The notes beneath the pieces were generated by a model. It was not told the origin of the DNA and did not search any database. It worked only from the letters and a program-made list of their open reading frames with translations. From Novipirellula caenicola (GTDB lineage Bacteria > Planctomycetota > Planctomycetia > Pirellulales > Pirellulaceae), in contig NZ_BAABRO010000003.1 of NCBI RefSeq assembly GCF_039545035.1, positions 124,001 through 188,000 of the forward strand: a DNA stretch of 64,000 nt. Direction: 5' to 3'. Shown piece by piece: positions 9,370-18,877 of this stretch. A program made the translations under genes and the position numbers. Every line of letters begins with the position of its first letter. Within the stretch, counting starts at the first letter, position 1.

Positions 9370-9442
9370 GCCATCATTCCCCCCCTCGCGATCGCAATCA
9401 CCTGCATTGCCCCGATTTATTTCCTTTCGAAGAGTTAATGCC

Positions 9443-10840
9443 ATGTTAAACGCAAACCGACGATCCTTTTTGTACGGTCTTGGGGCAACCTTGGGCAGCG
9501 TTGCCTTGACCGACTTGATGGCGGCTGAAACGGCGAAAGCGACGTCTGCTGGGCCGCTGGCTCCGAAACCACCGATGCATCCGGCCAAAGCCAAGAACGT
9601 CATCATGTTGTTCATGGAAGGCGGCCCGGGGCACATGGATACCTTTGATCCCAAGCCCGAGTTGACTCGACTGCATAAATCCGAATCCAAGTTGACCGCA
9701 GGTCAAGAAACGGGATTCAAGTTCTTTGTCGGCAGCCCGTTTGGGTTCAACAAGGTTGGCGACAACGGGATCGACATGTGCGATCAATGGAAATACCTTT
9801 CCGACCCCTACGTGGCCAACGAGTTGTGCAACTACCGCGGTTGCCAAGCGGAATCGCTAAACCACCCCGAGGCGTTGTTCCACATGAACACCGGCAGCCG
9901 TTTGGGAGGCGACCCGGCATTAGGAGCTTGGTCGACCTACGGTCTGGGGACCGAGAACCAGAATTTGCCGGGATACGTGGTGATGACCGAAATGGCGTTG
10001 CCTCAAGGCGGACCGGGTAACTGGAGTAACGGTTTCTTGCCGCCTTACTACCAAGGCACTCGGTTGCGTCCGCAAGGCTCGCCGATCTTGGACCTTGCAC
10101 CGCAGCAGTTCAAATCACGCGAGCATCAGCGGCGAGCGCTCGATGAGTTGGCACAGCTGAACGCTCAGCATTTGGCGTCGTTGGGCGCCGAAGACGAGAA
10201 GCTCAACGCGCGAATGGAAAGCTACGAGTTGGCGTTCCGAATGCAGACCGAAGTACCCGGGGTGATCGATCTGGCCAAGGAAGATGCGAAGACGCTGGAG
10301 ATGTACGGACTGAATGATTCGGAAACCGAGACATTCGGACGTCAATGCTTGATGGCGCGTCGCTTGGTTGAAAGCGGTGTTCGCTTTGTGCAAATCTTCA
10401 GCGGCGGTTGGGACAGCCACGATTATCTCGAGCGGGGTCACACCGCACGGATCAAGAGTGTCGATAAGGGAATGGCCGCGCTGATCCGCGATCTGAAGCA
10501 ACGTGGAATGTTAGAAGACACGTTGGTGATTTGGACCGGCGAATTTGGACGTACGCCCGATAACAACAAACGCGGCGGCGTTTATTCGCTTGGACGCGGT
10601 CACAACAATCAAGCGATGACGATGTTGATGGCGGGTGGCGGAGTCAAACCAGGCATCGTGGGTGCGACCGATGAACTCGGTTCGTCGGCCGTCGAGTGCG
10701 TTCACCCGATCCGCGACTTGCACGTCACGCTGTTGCACTTGTTGGGACTCGATGACAACAAGCTGACCTACTTTCACGGCGGCCGCTACAAACAGTTAAG
10801 CCAGTTTGGCGGCGAAGTGATCCACGAACTGATCGCCTAG
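9443..10840 (+). CDS. DUF1501 Tat-exported protein
   Basis: 465 residues from MLNANRRSFLYG. The twin-arginine motif NRRSFL is followed by a short hydrophobic segment (LGATLGSVALTDLM), so Tat export is likely. The body matches DUF1501, a family with an alkaline phosphatase/sulfatase-like fold: NVIMLFMEGGPGHMDTFDPK near the N terminus, SGGWDSHDY in the middle, and WTGEFGRTP and GGRYKQL near the C terminus. Activity is unknown. It follows the cytochrome-c/DUF1549/DUF1553 gene, its usual partner. An in-frame start at 9368 would lie inside the repeat and precede a non-signal extension, so 9443 is preferred. Confidence 0.93.
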   Translation: MLNANRRSFLYGLGATLGSVALTDLMAAETAKATSAGPLAPKPPMHPAKAKNVIMLFMEGGPGHMDTFDPKPELTRLHKSESKLTAGQETGFKFFVGSPFGFNKVGDNGIDMCDQWKYLSDPYVANELCNYRGCQAESLNHPEALFHMNTGSRLGGDPALGAWSTYGLGTENQNLPGYVVMTEMALPQGGPGNWSNGFLPPYYQGTRLRPQGSPILDLAPQQFKSREHQRRALDELAQLNAQHLASLGAEDEKLNARMESYELAFRMQTEVPGVIDLAKEDAKTLEMYGLNDSETETFGRQCLMARRLVESGVRFVQIFSGGWDSHDYLERGHTARIKSVDKGMAALIRDLKQRGMLEDTLVIWTGEFGRTPDNNKRGGVYSLGRGHNNQAMTMLMAGGGVKPGIVGATDELGSSAVECVHPIRDLHVTLLHLLGLDDNKLTYFHGGRYKQLSQFGGEVIHELIA

Positions 10841-10856
10841 CCGTTGATCGCTCCAA

Positions 10857-10920
10857 AATGTGGGATAGGCTTCCAGTCTGTCATCAGCATCCTCGACAGG
10901 CTGGAAGCCTATCCCACATT
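10857..10920. repeat. Long hairpin made of the intergenic repeat
   Basis: The arms are 10857-10882 and 10895-10920: 26 bp complementary with one mismatch (AGTC against GGCT), with a 12-nt loop. The arm sequence is the unit also found at 9319-9369. It sits between the convergent DUF1501 and desaturase genes and could work as a bidirectional transcription stop or mRNA 3' end protector. Confidence 0.92.
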
Positions 10921-11000
10921 GCAAAATCCGTAGTATTGCAATCAACGTCCCCCGCGATCCAAACTTCGAACCACAAACGATCGGCGGCGCTCTCTACGCG

Positions 11001-12095
11001 TTACGCGTGATGGCTTGCGGCGTGCATCGTCGTTTGACGATTTCGTCTGACCAAATTGATGATCGCAGCGGTCAGCGATCGTTCTTCGGTTTGCCGATAA
11101 GGTGAATTCGCGGGTAGCGATTTCATCAACCGCCGGTGTGCCTCGGGCAACGCGTGGTAGGGCAGCGAGGGAAACAAATGATGCAGCGCGTGAAAGCGAG
11201 TTCCCACCGGGCCCCACAATTCGGTGATCCAAGCATTGTGTGGATAGTTGACCGAATCAAGCAGTTGATCCAAAAACGTCATCTCGTCGCCCGCGTTGGA
11301 CCAGCGGTGCGATCCAATCGTGCGAATTGAATTCAAAAAGATGATGCAGACCGACAACAGGTAGGCATGAATCAGGAACGGCGTCGGCCATTGCCCCACC
11401 GCCAACGGTGCGATCACGACGATCGCCAAGCTCCAAAGGAAACAGCCAAACTCTTGGATGTAGATGATCTTCAGCGTCTTCTTCGTCGGCAGCGGTCGAA
11501 TGTAGGTCGGATCCATCACCATCGACGACGCATGTTGATGGACAAACGATCGGAATCCAGGGATCACCCAGGCCAGAGGGGTGAGGATGAGAAAGCGGAC
11601 CACGGCGACGATGGGAATGATCAAACACCACGAAAGGTAGAACAGGATCTGCCAGCCTTGTTGGTGTTCTAGCGGCAGGTATTCGCCATCTTGATCGGTG
11701 CCATAGTGTTTGCGGCGATGATGATCAATGTGCGTGTAGTACACGAACGAGGGGATCAGAAACGGGATTCCGCATACCAAATTCCACACGATCCGGAACC
11801 ACTTCAGCCGTTCGTTGTTGCGTTGGTGCACGACTTCGTGAATGAACAACGAAGCACGATAGAACAGCAGCACCGAAGCAAAAAAGAAAAACGTTTGGTG
11901 GAACGTCCCCTGAAATCCCTGATGACGCGCGTAGATCGGGCCCCCCGATACTTGGGTGAAACAGTAGGCCCCCGCCGCATACGTCAAGACAAAGTCGACC
12001 CAATAGATCCAGGCATGCGGCCGAAATAGATCGCCAATCAGGTGACGGCTTTCGGTGAACGAGAATTCAGCGGAACTGGTTGCGTTGGTTGGCAT
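11001..12095 (-). CDS. Membrane fatty acid desaturase
   Basis: 364 residues. The three histidine boxes of the fatty acid desaturase family are visible: HEVVHQ (H-x3-H), HIDHHRRKHYG (H-x2-HH) and HALHHLFPSLPYH (H-x2-HH). These bind the di-iron centre that inserts a double bond into acyl chains, in the cytoplasmic membrane. Hydrophobic segments surround the boxes (WIYWVDFVLTYAAGAYCFT, ILFYLSWCLIIPIVAVVRFL, then SLAIVVIAPLAVG). The start is set at MPTNATSS; an in-frame codon at 12227 would add 44 residues without similarity. Regiospecificity and electron donor cannot be read from the sequence. No partner reductase is adjacent. Confidence 0.88.
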   Translation of the reverse strand: MPTNATSSAEFSFTESRHLIGDLFRPHAWIYWVDFVLTYAAGAYCFTQVSGGPIYARHQGFQGTFHQTFFFFASVLLFYRASLFIHEVVHQRNNERLKWFRIVWNLVCGIPFLIPSFVYYTHIDHHRRKHYGTDQDGEYLPLEHQQGWQILFYLSWCLIIPIVAVVRFLILTPLAWVIPGFRSFVHQHASSMVMDPTYIRPLPTKKTLKIIYIQEFGCFLWSLAIVVIAPLAVGQWPTPFLIHAYLLSVCIIFLNSIRTIGSHRWSNAGDEMTFLDQLLDSVNYPHNAWITELWGPVGTRFHALHHLFPSLPYHALPEAHRRLMKSLPANSPYRQTEERSLTAAIINLVRRNRQTTMHAASHHA

Positions 12096-12412
12096 TGGTA
12101 TACGGCTGTCAAAATTTGCGAGGCCAAATAGGGGTGATTGGGTTCTTTCGCGTCGCGAGTCGAGCCAGATGCGTGACAATCTGTCGGCAAGGCTGGCTCG
12201 GTCGGGACGCGTCCACCTATGTCCCATTTTAAGTCTATTTCGGCATGAAATAAGTTCAAGTTGATCCGAATTATCCGCTTGGAAGGGCTTCCCCCCAAAG
12301 ACGAATGCGGCAAACGCGTTTCCAAGCTCGCCGGACGACTACCGCAGATGACTACCGCGGACGACTGCCGCGGATGCTGCTAGTGAATCGGAATCGAGAA
12401 GTGCGGGACGAA
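12096..12412. other. Intergenic, 317 bp, upstream of the desaturase
   Basis: This stretch should carry the desaturase promoter. Apart from a three-copy 13-bp tandem repeat at 12334-12372 I see no gene and no clear promoter. Confidence 0.4.
12334..12372. repeat. 13-bp tandem repeat, three copies
   Basis: The units are GACGACTACCGCA, GATGACTACCGCG and GACGACTGCCGCG at 12334, 12347 and 12360. A partial fourth (GATGCT) follows. It lies just past the end of the OPT transporter gene. Confidence 0.85.
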
Positions 12413-14332
12413 TCACGCGGAACGGGGCCGCGTCATGATCAGAAAAAGGGCGACAATCGCGACCGCGACCGCCAACGTCAGCGTGGTGAGCACGCTGGAC
12501 GAAAGTTCGAAGTTCATCGCGGTGATTCCGAATGCGGCCAGACCCGCGAGTCCCACCGCGGTCAAAGCTTCGCCAGCAATCACGCCGGACGAGAACAAAA
12601 TGCCTCGGTGCAGTACACGGTCGTGATCCGGCGACGGTGTGGTGCGAGTGCATATTTTTGCGAGGATGCCCCCGATCAAAATGGGGGTGGCCAATCCGAA
12701 GGGCAAATACATTCCGACGGCGATCGGCATCAGGTGGGCACGATATTTCGTTCGTCGTTTCAAAATTTCATCGATGATCAAAATCACCACGCCCACGCCG
12801 GCCCCCACGCCGATCAAATTCCACGGCAACTCGCCTTCGCCCGCGAATCCACGTGCCAAACTCGCGAACAAGCTGGCTTGCGGAGCCGACAATTTTTCGC
12901 CACCAATCCCGCCGGGCGTATTGTTGTGTAGCAGCGTCAGCACCGGGGCCATCACAAACGCAGCAACCCCAACGCCGCCAATCTGCATGATCTGTTGTCG
13001 AAACGGGGCCGCCCCCACGATCGAACCCGTTTTCAGATCGTTGCAAACATCGCCACTGGTACAGGCAACGCAGCAAACCACCGCAGCGATGCCAAGCGTG
13101 GCGACCATCCCTTGGGCGCCCGAGTAATTGAACAGCCATAGCAATCCGCCCGCGGCCAAGACCGCCGTGATTGTCATTCCCGAGACGGGGCTGTTGGAAT
13201 TGCCCACCAGCCCGACGATGTAGCTGGCCACGGCGGTGAAAAAGAACCCCATCGCTAACATCACCGAGGTCGATAGGATCGTGACGCCCACGTCGCCGGT
13301 AAAGCGGTAGTTCAACATCGCCAGCATGAGGGTGCAAGCGATTCCAAGCGTCAGAATCAGTCCCGATGGAATGTCGCGTTCGCTTTGAGCTCGTACAGCG
13401 GTATGTCCCCGCAGCCCCTGCGAAAGCTCGCGAACCGCAGCAATCAAACCGGATCGCACAGCAAACAGAGAACCGATTCCCCCGACCACCATCGCGCCGA
13501 CACCGACGTAGCGAATTTCGCTGCTCCAGATCGTCCATGCGCCATCGATCGGGTCTGCATATTCACTGCCGCCGCCAAGCAGTGGGATGCCAATCAGCCA
13601 CCCCAACGTGCCGCCAATGAAGATCAAGATCGCCACGTGCAAACGAACAATAAAACCGACCGCGACCAACATCGGTGACAAGTCGCCTCCGAAATAAAAG
13701 ATGCGATCACCGACTGTTTTCGCCACTTGCAACGAGTCTTGAACGATCCCCAGAAAACCTGCGGCGACTTTAAAAATCGCGCCGACAATGCCGCCGATGA
13801 TCAAGCCTCGCGCAGCATCCTGTTGATCATTGCCGCTTTCGCCGGCTTTGAGTACAGCCGCACAGGCGACGCCTTCGGGGAAAGGCAATTCGGGATTGTT
13901 GGCGACGAAAACCCGTCGCATCGGAATCATGAACAAGATGCCCAACAGTCCGCCGGTCAGTGCGACCATCGATACAGTCCAAAAATCAAACGATTGCCAA
14001 TACCCGATCAAGATCATCGCGGGCATCGTAAAGATGATGCCTGCGGCCAGCGACTCACCGGCCGAAGCACACGTTTGGACTTGGTTCGCCTCGAGTACCG
14101 TGGATTGACGGAACAGCAACCGGAACATCAACATCGCCATCACCGCAGCCGGAATCGATGCCGACACGGTCATGCCAGCTTTTAGCCCGACGTAGACATT
14201 GGCGGCTCCCATCACCACTGACAACAGTAACCCCAGCACGATCACACGCAGCGTCAATTCGCCACCGCCGAACGAACCATTCGTGGGGGTGGCAGGAGGC
14301 ATATTGGGATCGAGGCTCGTCGGATCGTTCAT
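12413..14332 (-). CDS. OPT family oligopeptide transporter
   Basis: 639 residues with many hydrophobic segments (about 14-16). The OPT hallmark stands near the N terminus: LGLLLSVVMGAANVYVGLKA, then GMTVSASIPAAVMAM. The conserved PFPEGVACAAVLKAGES loop and the late MPIAVGMYLPFGLATPILIG segment are also typical. Family members import oligopeptides or metal-chelate complexes across the cytoplasmic membrane by proton coupling; the substrate here is unknown. Length agrees with bacterial OPT proteins. The gene stands alone on the minus strand, upstream of the desaturase and divergent from the sulfatase. Confidence 0.93.
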   Translation of the reverse strand: MNDPTSLDPNMPPATPTNGSFGGGELTLRVIVLGLLLSVVMGAANVYVGLKAGMTVSASIPAAVMAMLMFRLLFRQSTVLEANQVQTCASAGESLAAGIIFTMPAMILIGYWQSFDFWTVSMVALTGGLLGILFMIPMRRVFVANNPELPFPEGVACAAVLKAGESGNDQQDAARGLIIGGIVGAIFKVAAGFLGIVQDSLQVAKTVGDRIFYFGGDLSPMLVAVGFIVRLHVAILIFIGGTLGWLIGIPLLGGGSEYADPIDGAWTIWSSEIRYVGVGAMVVGGIGSLFAVRSGLIAAVRELSQGLRGHTAVRAQSERDIPSGLILTLGIACTLMLAMLNYRFTGDVGVTILSTSVMLAMGFFFTAVASYIVGLVGNSNSPVSGMTITAVLAAGGLLWLFNYSGAQGMVATLGIAAVVCCVACTSGDVCNDLKTGSIVGAAPFRQQIMQIGGVGVAAFVMAPVLTLLHNNTPGGIGGEKLSAPQASLFASLARGFAGEGELPWNLIGVGAGVGVVILIIDEILKRRTKYRAHLMPIAVGMYLPFGLATPILIGGILAKICTRTTPSPDHDRVLHRGILFSSGVIAGEALTAVGLAGLAAFGITAMNFELSSSVLTTLTLAVAVAIVALFLIMTRPRSA

Positions 14333-14519
14333 CGAATTTTCTTCTTCGCAGTTTTGAATTTGTGATTTGACGGTTCTTCACCCACACGCCACTTCGCGTC
14401 CGTTAAAGTAAGAGGCTCCGAATTCCGTTTGCGGATTCCAACCTGCCTTTCCTTCCTTCCCCCCTATCGTATCCGTTTTCGGCTCACGAACGCCTCACTC
14501 CCAAGGTTCCCGTCCCCTG

Positions 14520-16079
14520 ATGAATACACTGCATCGATTTCTGTTGTCTTGCCTTGCTGTCCTGGTAACGATTGCGTCGGCGGCGGCTCAATCCCCCCAA
14601 CTCAATCGCCCCAACGTGATGGTATTTCTTGTGGATGACATGGGAGTGATGGATACGTCGGTGCCATTTTTGACGGACGCCGAGGGAAATCCTAAACGCT
14701 ATCCGCTGAACGATTATTACCGCACTCCCGCGATGCAGCGGTTGGCGGATCAAGGCATTCGTTTTAACCAGTTCTGTGCCATGAGTGTTTGTTCGCCGAC
14801 GCGAAATTCGATCATGACCGGACAAAATGCCGCTCGCCATCGTGCAACGAACTGGATCAATCCCGAAAAGGACAATGCGGGCCCTCATGGTGCACCGAAT
14901 TGGAATTGGGAAGGATTAAAAGAGACCGATGTCACGCTGCCCGGCGTCTTGAGTGATTGCGGTTATCGCACGATTCATGTTGGCAAAGCCCACTTTGGCC
15001 CCAAGGATCATGAAGGTGCCGAACCGCTAAATCTTGGGTTCGACGTGAACATCGCCGGCGCCGCTTTTGGGGCCCCTGGAAGCTACTATGGTGAAAAGAA
15101 CTATGGTCACGGAACCAAACGTGCTCATCATGCCGTGCCGCACTTAGAAAAGTATCACGGCAGCGACACGTTCTTGAGCGAGGCGTTGACGATCGAAGCT
15201 AAAAAACAAGTCACTGAAACGGTGCAAAGTGGCGAGCCGTTCTATCTGTATTTTGCTCATTATGCCGTCCATGCCCCGTTTGATTCGGATCCTCGCTTTG
15301 CCGACCACTACAAGGATTCGGGCAAACCAAAGAACGCCCAAGCCTTTGCGACGCTGATCGAAGGGATGGACAAATCGCTTGGCGATATGCTTGATCACTT
15401 GGAAGAACTTGGCGTTGCCGAAAACACGCTGGTGCTGTTCCTTGGCGATAATGGCTCGGATGCACCGCTTGGACATCAGCACCAAGTTGCTTGCGCGGCG
15501 CCACTGCGAGGCAAGAAGGGAGCCCATTACGAAGGCGGCATGCGAGTTCCCTTGATCGCCGCTTGGGCGAAACCCAATTCGGACAACGCTTTGCAAAGCA
15601 AGCTGCCGATTCCCGCCGGAGCAATTCAGAGCCAGATTGCTGCCGTTCAAGATCTGTTTCCGACGATCACACAGTTGACCGGGTGTGAGGTTCCTTCAAG
15701 TCACGTGGTCGACGGGGCTCCGTTGCAAACGCTGCTCACGGGAAAATCCGACTCGGATCGTCCGCAAACCTTCTTGATGCACTACCCTCACGGACCGCAT
15801 CGCAGTAACTACTTTACCACGTGGCGTGATGGCGATTGGAAGGTGATCTACCACACCTTGCCCGAGGAAAAGACCACCGGCGGCTTCATCCAGTTCGATG
15901 GCGGCCACTACGAGCTGTTCAATTTGAAAGACGATCCCTTTGAATCAAACAATCTTGCGGATTCGCATCCGCAAGTGCTGCGGCGGATGATGACGGGGTT
16001 GATTGCGGAACTCGAAAAACACAACGCTGTCTATCCCGTGGACGATGCGGGAAACGAACTCCGCCCGCAGTTGCCGTAA
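14520..16079 (+). CDS. Secreted formylglycine-dependent sulfatase
   Basis: 519 residues with a Sec signal (MNTLHRFLLSCLAVLVTIAS, cut near AAAQ). The active-site motif C91-S-P-T-R fits C-x-P-x-R, where Cys is converted to formylglycine. Metal ligands are visible as the Asp pair in VFLVDDMG (39-40) and in LFLGDNGS, and a GKAHFG element fits the usual GKWH position. Such enzymes cleave sulfate esters from sulfated polysaccharides and are very numerous in marine planctomycetes. The first ATG is used. The gene is followed by an intergenic repeat cluster and then a lactonase-like propeller. The exact substrate class cannot be told. Confidence 0.95.
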   Translation: MNTLHRFLLSCLAVLVTIASAAAQSPQLNRPNVMVFLVDDMGVMDTSVPFLTDAEGNPKRYPLNDYYRTPAMQRLADQGIRFNQFCAMSVCSPTRNSIMTGQNAARHRATNWINPEKDNAGPHGAPNWNWEGLKETDVTLPGVLSDCGYRTIHVGKAHFGPKDHEGAEPLNLGFDVNIAGAAFGAPGSYYGEKNYGHGTKRAHHAVPHLEKYHGSDTFLSEALTIEAKKQVTETVQSGEPFYLYFAHYAVHAPFDSDPRFADHYKDSGKPKNAQAFATLIEGMDKSLGDMLDHLEELGVAENTLVLFLGDNGSDAPLGHQHQVACAAPLRGKKGAHYEGGMRVPLIAAWAKPNSDNALQSKLPIPAGAIQSQIAAVQDLFPTITQLTGCEVPSSHVVDGAPLQTLLTGKSDSDRPQTFLMHYPHGPHRSNYFTTWRDGDWKVIYHTLPEEKTTGGFIQFDGGHYELFNLKDDPFESNNLADSHPQVLRRMMTGLIAELEKHNAVYPVDDAGNELRPQLP

Positions 16080-16104
16080 ACGGATCAAAGCAACAACCAA
16101 TCCC

Positions 16105-16247
16105 GTAGTGGACGAGGCTACGAGTCCCTCAGCAAGCTACGTAGTGGACGAGGCTACGAGTCCCTCAGCAACAAGCTAAGTAGTGGACGAGGCTACAAGT
16201 CCCTCAGTGAAACGTGATTTCTCGTGATTCGTAGCCTCGTCCACTAC
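16105..16247. repeat. Cluster of three direct and one inverted copy of an intergenic repeat
   Basis: Units of about 29 bp containing TAGTGGACGAGGCTACGAGT start at 16105, 16141 and 16180 (the last with ACAAGT). Each is followed by CCCTCAG. An inverted partial copy (GTAGCCTCGTCCACTAC) ends the cluster at 16231-16247, so the third copy and the inverted copy can pair. A related inverted pair occurs at 31075-31140. Confidence 0.92.
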
Positions 16248-16320
16248 CAAAGTCTTGTTCGTAAAGCCGAGAGTCGATTGTTTCCGCGATTTTTATCCTC
16301 TAAGTAATGTAGGAATCGAA

Positions 16321-17454
16321 ATGCGTCCATCCATGCTTTCCCTCTTCGGTCTTCTTTTAATCTCCGTGTTGGGCTCTGCCAGCGAACCGGTGGTTTTTAT
16401 CTCGGCGTTTAAGTCGGGTGATGAGGGCGCGATCCATGCCTTTCGCTTCGATACGCAAACGGGAGTATTAGAACCGCTAAACCGAAGCACCGGTATCGGT
16501 CAACCGTTCTTCATGGCACTTTCGCCCAACGGGCAATTCTTGTATGCCATTGATACGGACCAATTCGGTGGCGACGAAGATGAATCGATTGCGGCCTACT
16601 CTATCGAAGCCGAGACGGGAAAGTTAACTCGCTTGAACCGACAATCGGCGCGCGGTACCGCGTCGTGCTATCTCGATGTGGACGCCAGCGGAAAATCGGT
16701 GCTGGTTGCGAACTATGCTTCCGGCAGCGTGGCAGCACTACCGGTACGCGAGGATGGATCACTCAAAGAAGCCGCCTCGTTTATCCAACACGAAGGATCC
16801 AGCATGGATCCCAAACGTCAGCAGGGGCCGTTCGCACATAGCATCGTGATCAGTCCGGACAACCGCTTTGCACTGGCGGCCGACTTGGGGCTCGACAAAG
16901 TGCTGATCTATCGACTCGATGCGGCTACCGGCAACCTGGTCGTAAACGACGTGCAGCCCTTCGCCAGCTTGCCACCCGGTTCGGGACCTCGCCACTTGAC
17001 CTTCGATCCGAGCGGCAACCGAGTGTACGTCATTAACGAGCTGAAAAACACGGTGACCTACTTCTCCTATGCCGCGGACTCGGGCAGGCTAACCCTTCAG
17101 CAAACGATCTCGACCTTGCCTGAAGGTTTCTCTGGTACGAGCCATTGTGCGGATTTGAAGATCACGCCGGATGGCCAGTTTTTGTACGGTACCAATCGTG
17201 GTCACGACAGCATCGCGATCTATCGCATCGGTTCCGACGGCCGGTTGAGTCGGGTTGGGATCAAGTCGAGTTTGGGGGGCGGCCCACAGAATTTGTTGAT
17301 CACGCCCGATGGCCGCTGGTTGCTCTGCGCGAACATGACCGGCAACAACGTGAGGGTGTTTCGAATCGATTCAACGAACGGTGGATTGACCGCCGTTGGT
17401 GATCCGGTTTCGGTCTCCATGCCCTCCTGTCTGTGTTGGTTGCCGGCAACCTAA
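16321..17454 (+). CDS. Secreted lactonase-family seven-bladed beta-propeller
   Basis: 377 residues from MRPSMLSL, with a signal peptide of about 20 residues (cut near GSAS). The body has the repeated propeller pattern of the 6-phosphogluconolactonase (Pgl)/lactonase family: FMALSPNGQFLYAIDTD, SCYLDVDASGKSVLVANYAS, HSIVISPDNRFALAADLGLD, HLTFDPSGNRVYVINELKN, LKITPDGQFLYGTNRGHDS and NLLITPDGRWLLCANMTGN. Cytosolic Pgl hydrolyses 6-phosphogluconolactone; an exported copy is unlikely to do so and may act on another lactone or on none. An in-frame start at 16255 adds 22 residues before the signal and is rejected. Confidence 0.85.
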   Translation: MRPSMLSLFGLLLISVLGSASEPVVFISAFKSGDEGAIHAFRFDTQTGVLEPLNRSTGIGQPFFMALSPNGQFLYAIDTDQFGGDEDESIAAYSIEAETGKLTRLNRQSARGTASCYLDVDASGKSVLVANYASGSVAALPVREDGSLKEAASFIQHEGSSMDPKRQQGPFAHSIVISPDNRFALAADLGLDKVLIYRLDAATGNLVVNDVQPFASLPPGSGPRHLTFDPSGNRVYVINELKNTVTYFSYAADSGRLTLQQTISTLPEGFSGTSHCADLKITPDGQFLYGTNRGHDSIAIYRIGSDGRLSRVGIKSSLGGGPQNLLITPDGRWLLCANMTGNNVRVFRIDSTNGGLTAVGDPVSVSMPSCLCWLPAT

Positions 17455-17581
17455 ACCGTTCAACACGCAGTTGAAAGTGATGGATAATCACAACCTCAAA
17501 ACGGATGCGTCGAGTTATCAGAACCGTGAATCAATGCATTTACCGAATGGCCTGTCCCAGCGTCCTCAACGACATCTAAAG

Positions 17582-18877
17582 ATGAGTATCCAAGCAATGA
17601 ATTCTAAAGCCAAATCGGGCTTGCCGTCTGCTGCAACTCGCAGACAATTTCTTGCCACCGCCACCGCCGCTACTGCTGGCGGTTTGTTCTTACCTAGCCG
17701 TCCGCTTTACGCGGCTGGGTCGGAGGTTGGTGAAACCGACCATTTCTGGTATCGGCTTGCGCCGGAGCATCCTTACATCGATTCGCAGCGGGAAAATAAG
17801 GCGTTTGGATTCGGGTTAGGCAAAATCTATTTGTCTGAGGACAACGGGAAAACGTGGCCACATGAGGCAGTGTTTCGCAATGCCGACAACATCACGTTTA
17901 GCTGCATTCTTGGTAATGGAAACGTCGTCTTTGCCACGCGGACGAAGCTCTATCTCAGCACCGATAATCTGAAGACACACAAGCAAATCATCGTCAAAGA
18001 TATTGATGGCAGCGATTACCTACCGCACACGCCACTGGACCCAAACGCCCCAGGGTGGTACTTCCATCCGCTCGATGGCGAGCATGCCTGGGACGTGAAC
18101 GGTACGGAAATGTTGGTTTGGGGCAACTACTGCAACGTGCTTGGCGGCGCGGTTCCAGTCAATATTTACTACTCGACCGACCAAGGTGAAACTGTCAAAA
18201 TTGCCTACGCGTTTGGGAAGAACCCAACGTTCCAACAACCGGGATCCAAAGAAGGTGATCGATTGGGCAACCCGGATAATCCGGTGGTGGCCCGGCACAT
18301 CCACTCGGTCGCCTACAACCCAGCCGAGAACGCATTTTACGCCTGCACCGGCGACCACGACCGCGACGATGTGCACGAGTGCCATTGGTTGCGTGGCACC
18401 TATGACGCTCGGAGTGATCGATGGGATTGGAAAGTATTGGTGTCGGTCAATTCCAACTCGCGTTTCAAATCGGGCGGCATCAACTTCGTCGACGGCCGAC
18501 TCTACTGGGCTGCTGATGCCAATGGCCAAAACGGCACGATGCCACACGACCGCGGGCTTTTCCACTGCGATCCTGCCGATCTGGCTAATGTGGAAAAACA
18601 CACGATGATGTTCAATCCGAAATACGAGTCGGCGAACATGATCATCGAAGACGACGTGATTTTGTCGGCGCATTACGCCCCCGCTTCGCCTTATGACACG
18701 GGCTTTATCATTTCAACGGACATGGGCAAGACGTGGGCTCAATACGACTTGAAAGAATTCGGCAAACGATCCCCCACCCGATTTCACAAAAAGAACAGCG
18801 ATGGATGGTTCCGAGTCGATCTGCGAAAGGGATGGATCGAGCGAGGCGAAGTGCTGTTCATCAAACCCAAACCGTGA
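17582..18877 (+). CDS. Tat-exported BNR-repeat (sialidase-like fold) protein
   Basis: 431 residues from MSIQAMNSK. A twin-arginine motif TRRQFL lies before ATATAATAGGLFL, so Tat export is likely. BNR/Asp-box elements of the sialidase fold recur: LSEDNGKTWPHE, YLSTDNLKTHK, YYSTDQGETVK and ISTDMGKTWAQYD. No full sialidase catalytic set (Arg triad, FRIP) is evident, so it may bind or cleave another glycan. It follows the lactonase-like gene by about 130 bp on the same strand. In-frame starts exist at 17480, 17534 and 17597; the choice is uncertain, and none has a strong ribosome binding site. Confidence 0.7.
   Translation: MSIQAMNSKAKSGLPSAATRRQFLATATAATAGGLFLPSRPLYAAGSEVGETDHFWYRLAPEHPYIDSQRENKAFGFGLGKIYLSEDNGKTWPHEAVFRNADNITFSCILGNGNVVFATRTKLYLSTDNLKTHKQIIVKDIDGSDYLPHTPLDPNAPGWYFHPLDGEHAWDVNGTEMLVWGNYCNVLGGAVPVNIYYSTDQGETVKIAYAFGKNPTFQQPGSKEGDRLGNPDNPVVARHIHSVAYNPAENAFYACTGDHDRDDVHECHWLRGTYDARSDRWDWKVLVSVNSNSRFKSGGINFVDGRLYWAADANGQNGTMPHDRGLFHCDPADLANVEKHTMMFNPKYESANMIIEDDVILSAHYAPASPYDTGFIISTDMGKTWAQYDLKEFGKRSPTRFHKKNSDGWFRVDLRKGWIERGEVLFIKPKP

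Noticed and set aside
16105-16247. CRISPR-like array because of regular direct repeats
   Set aside because: The spacing is too short (about 7-10 nt), one copy is inverted, the copy number is three and no cas gene is near.
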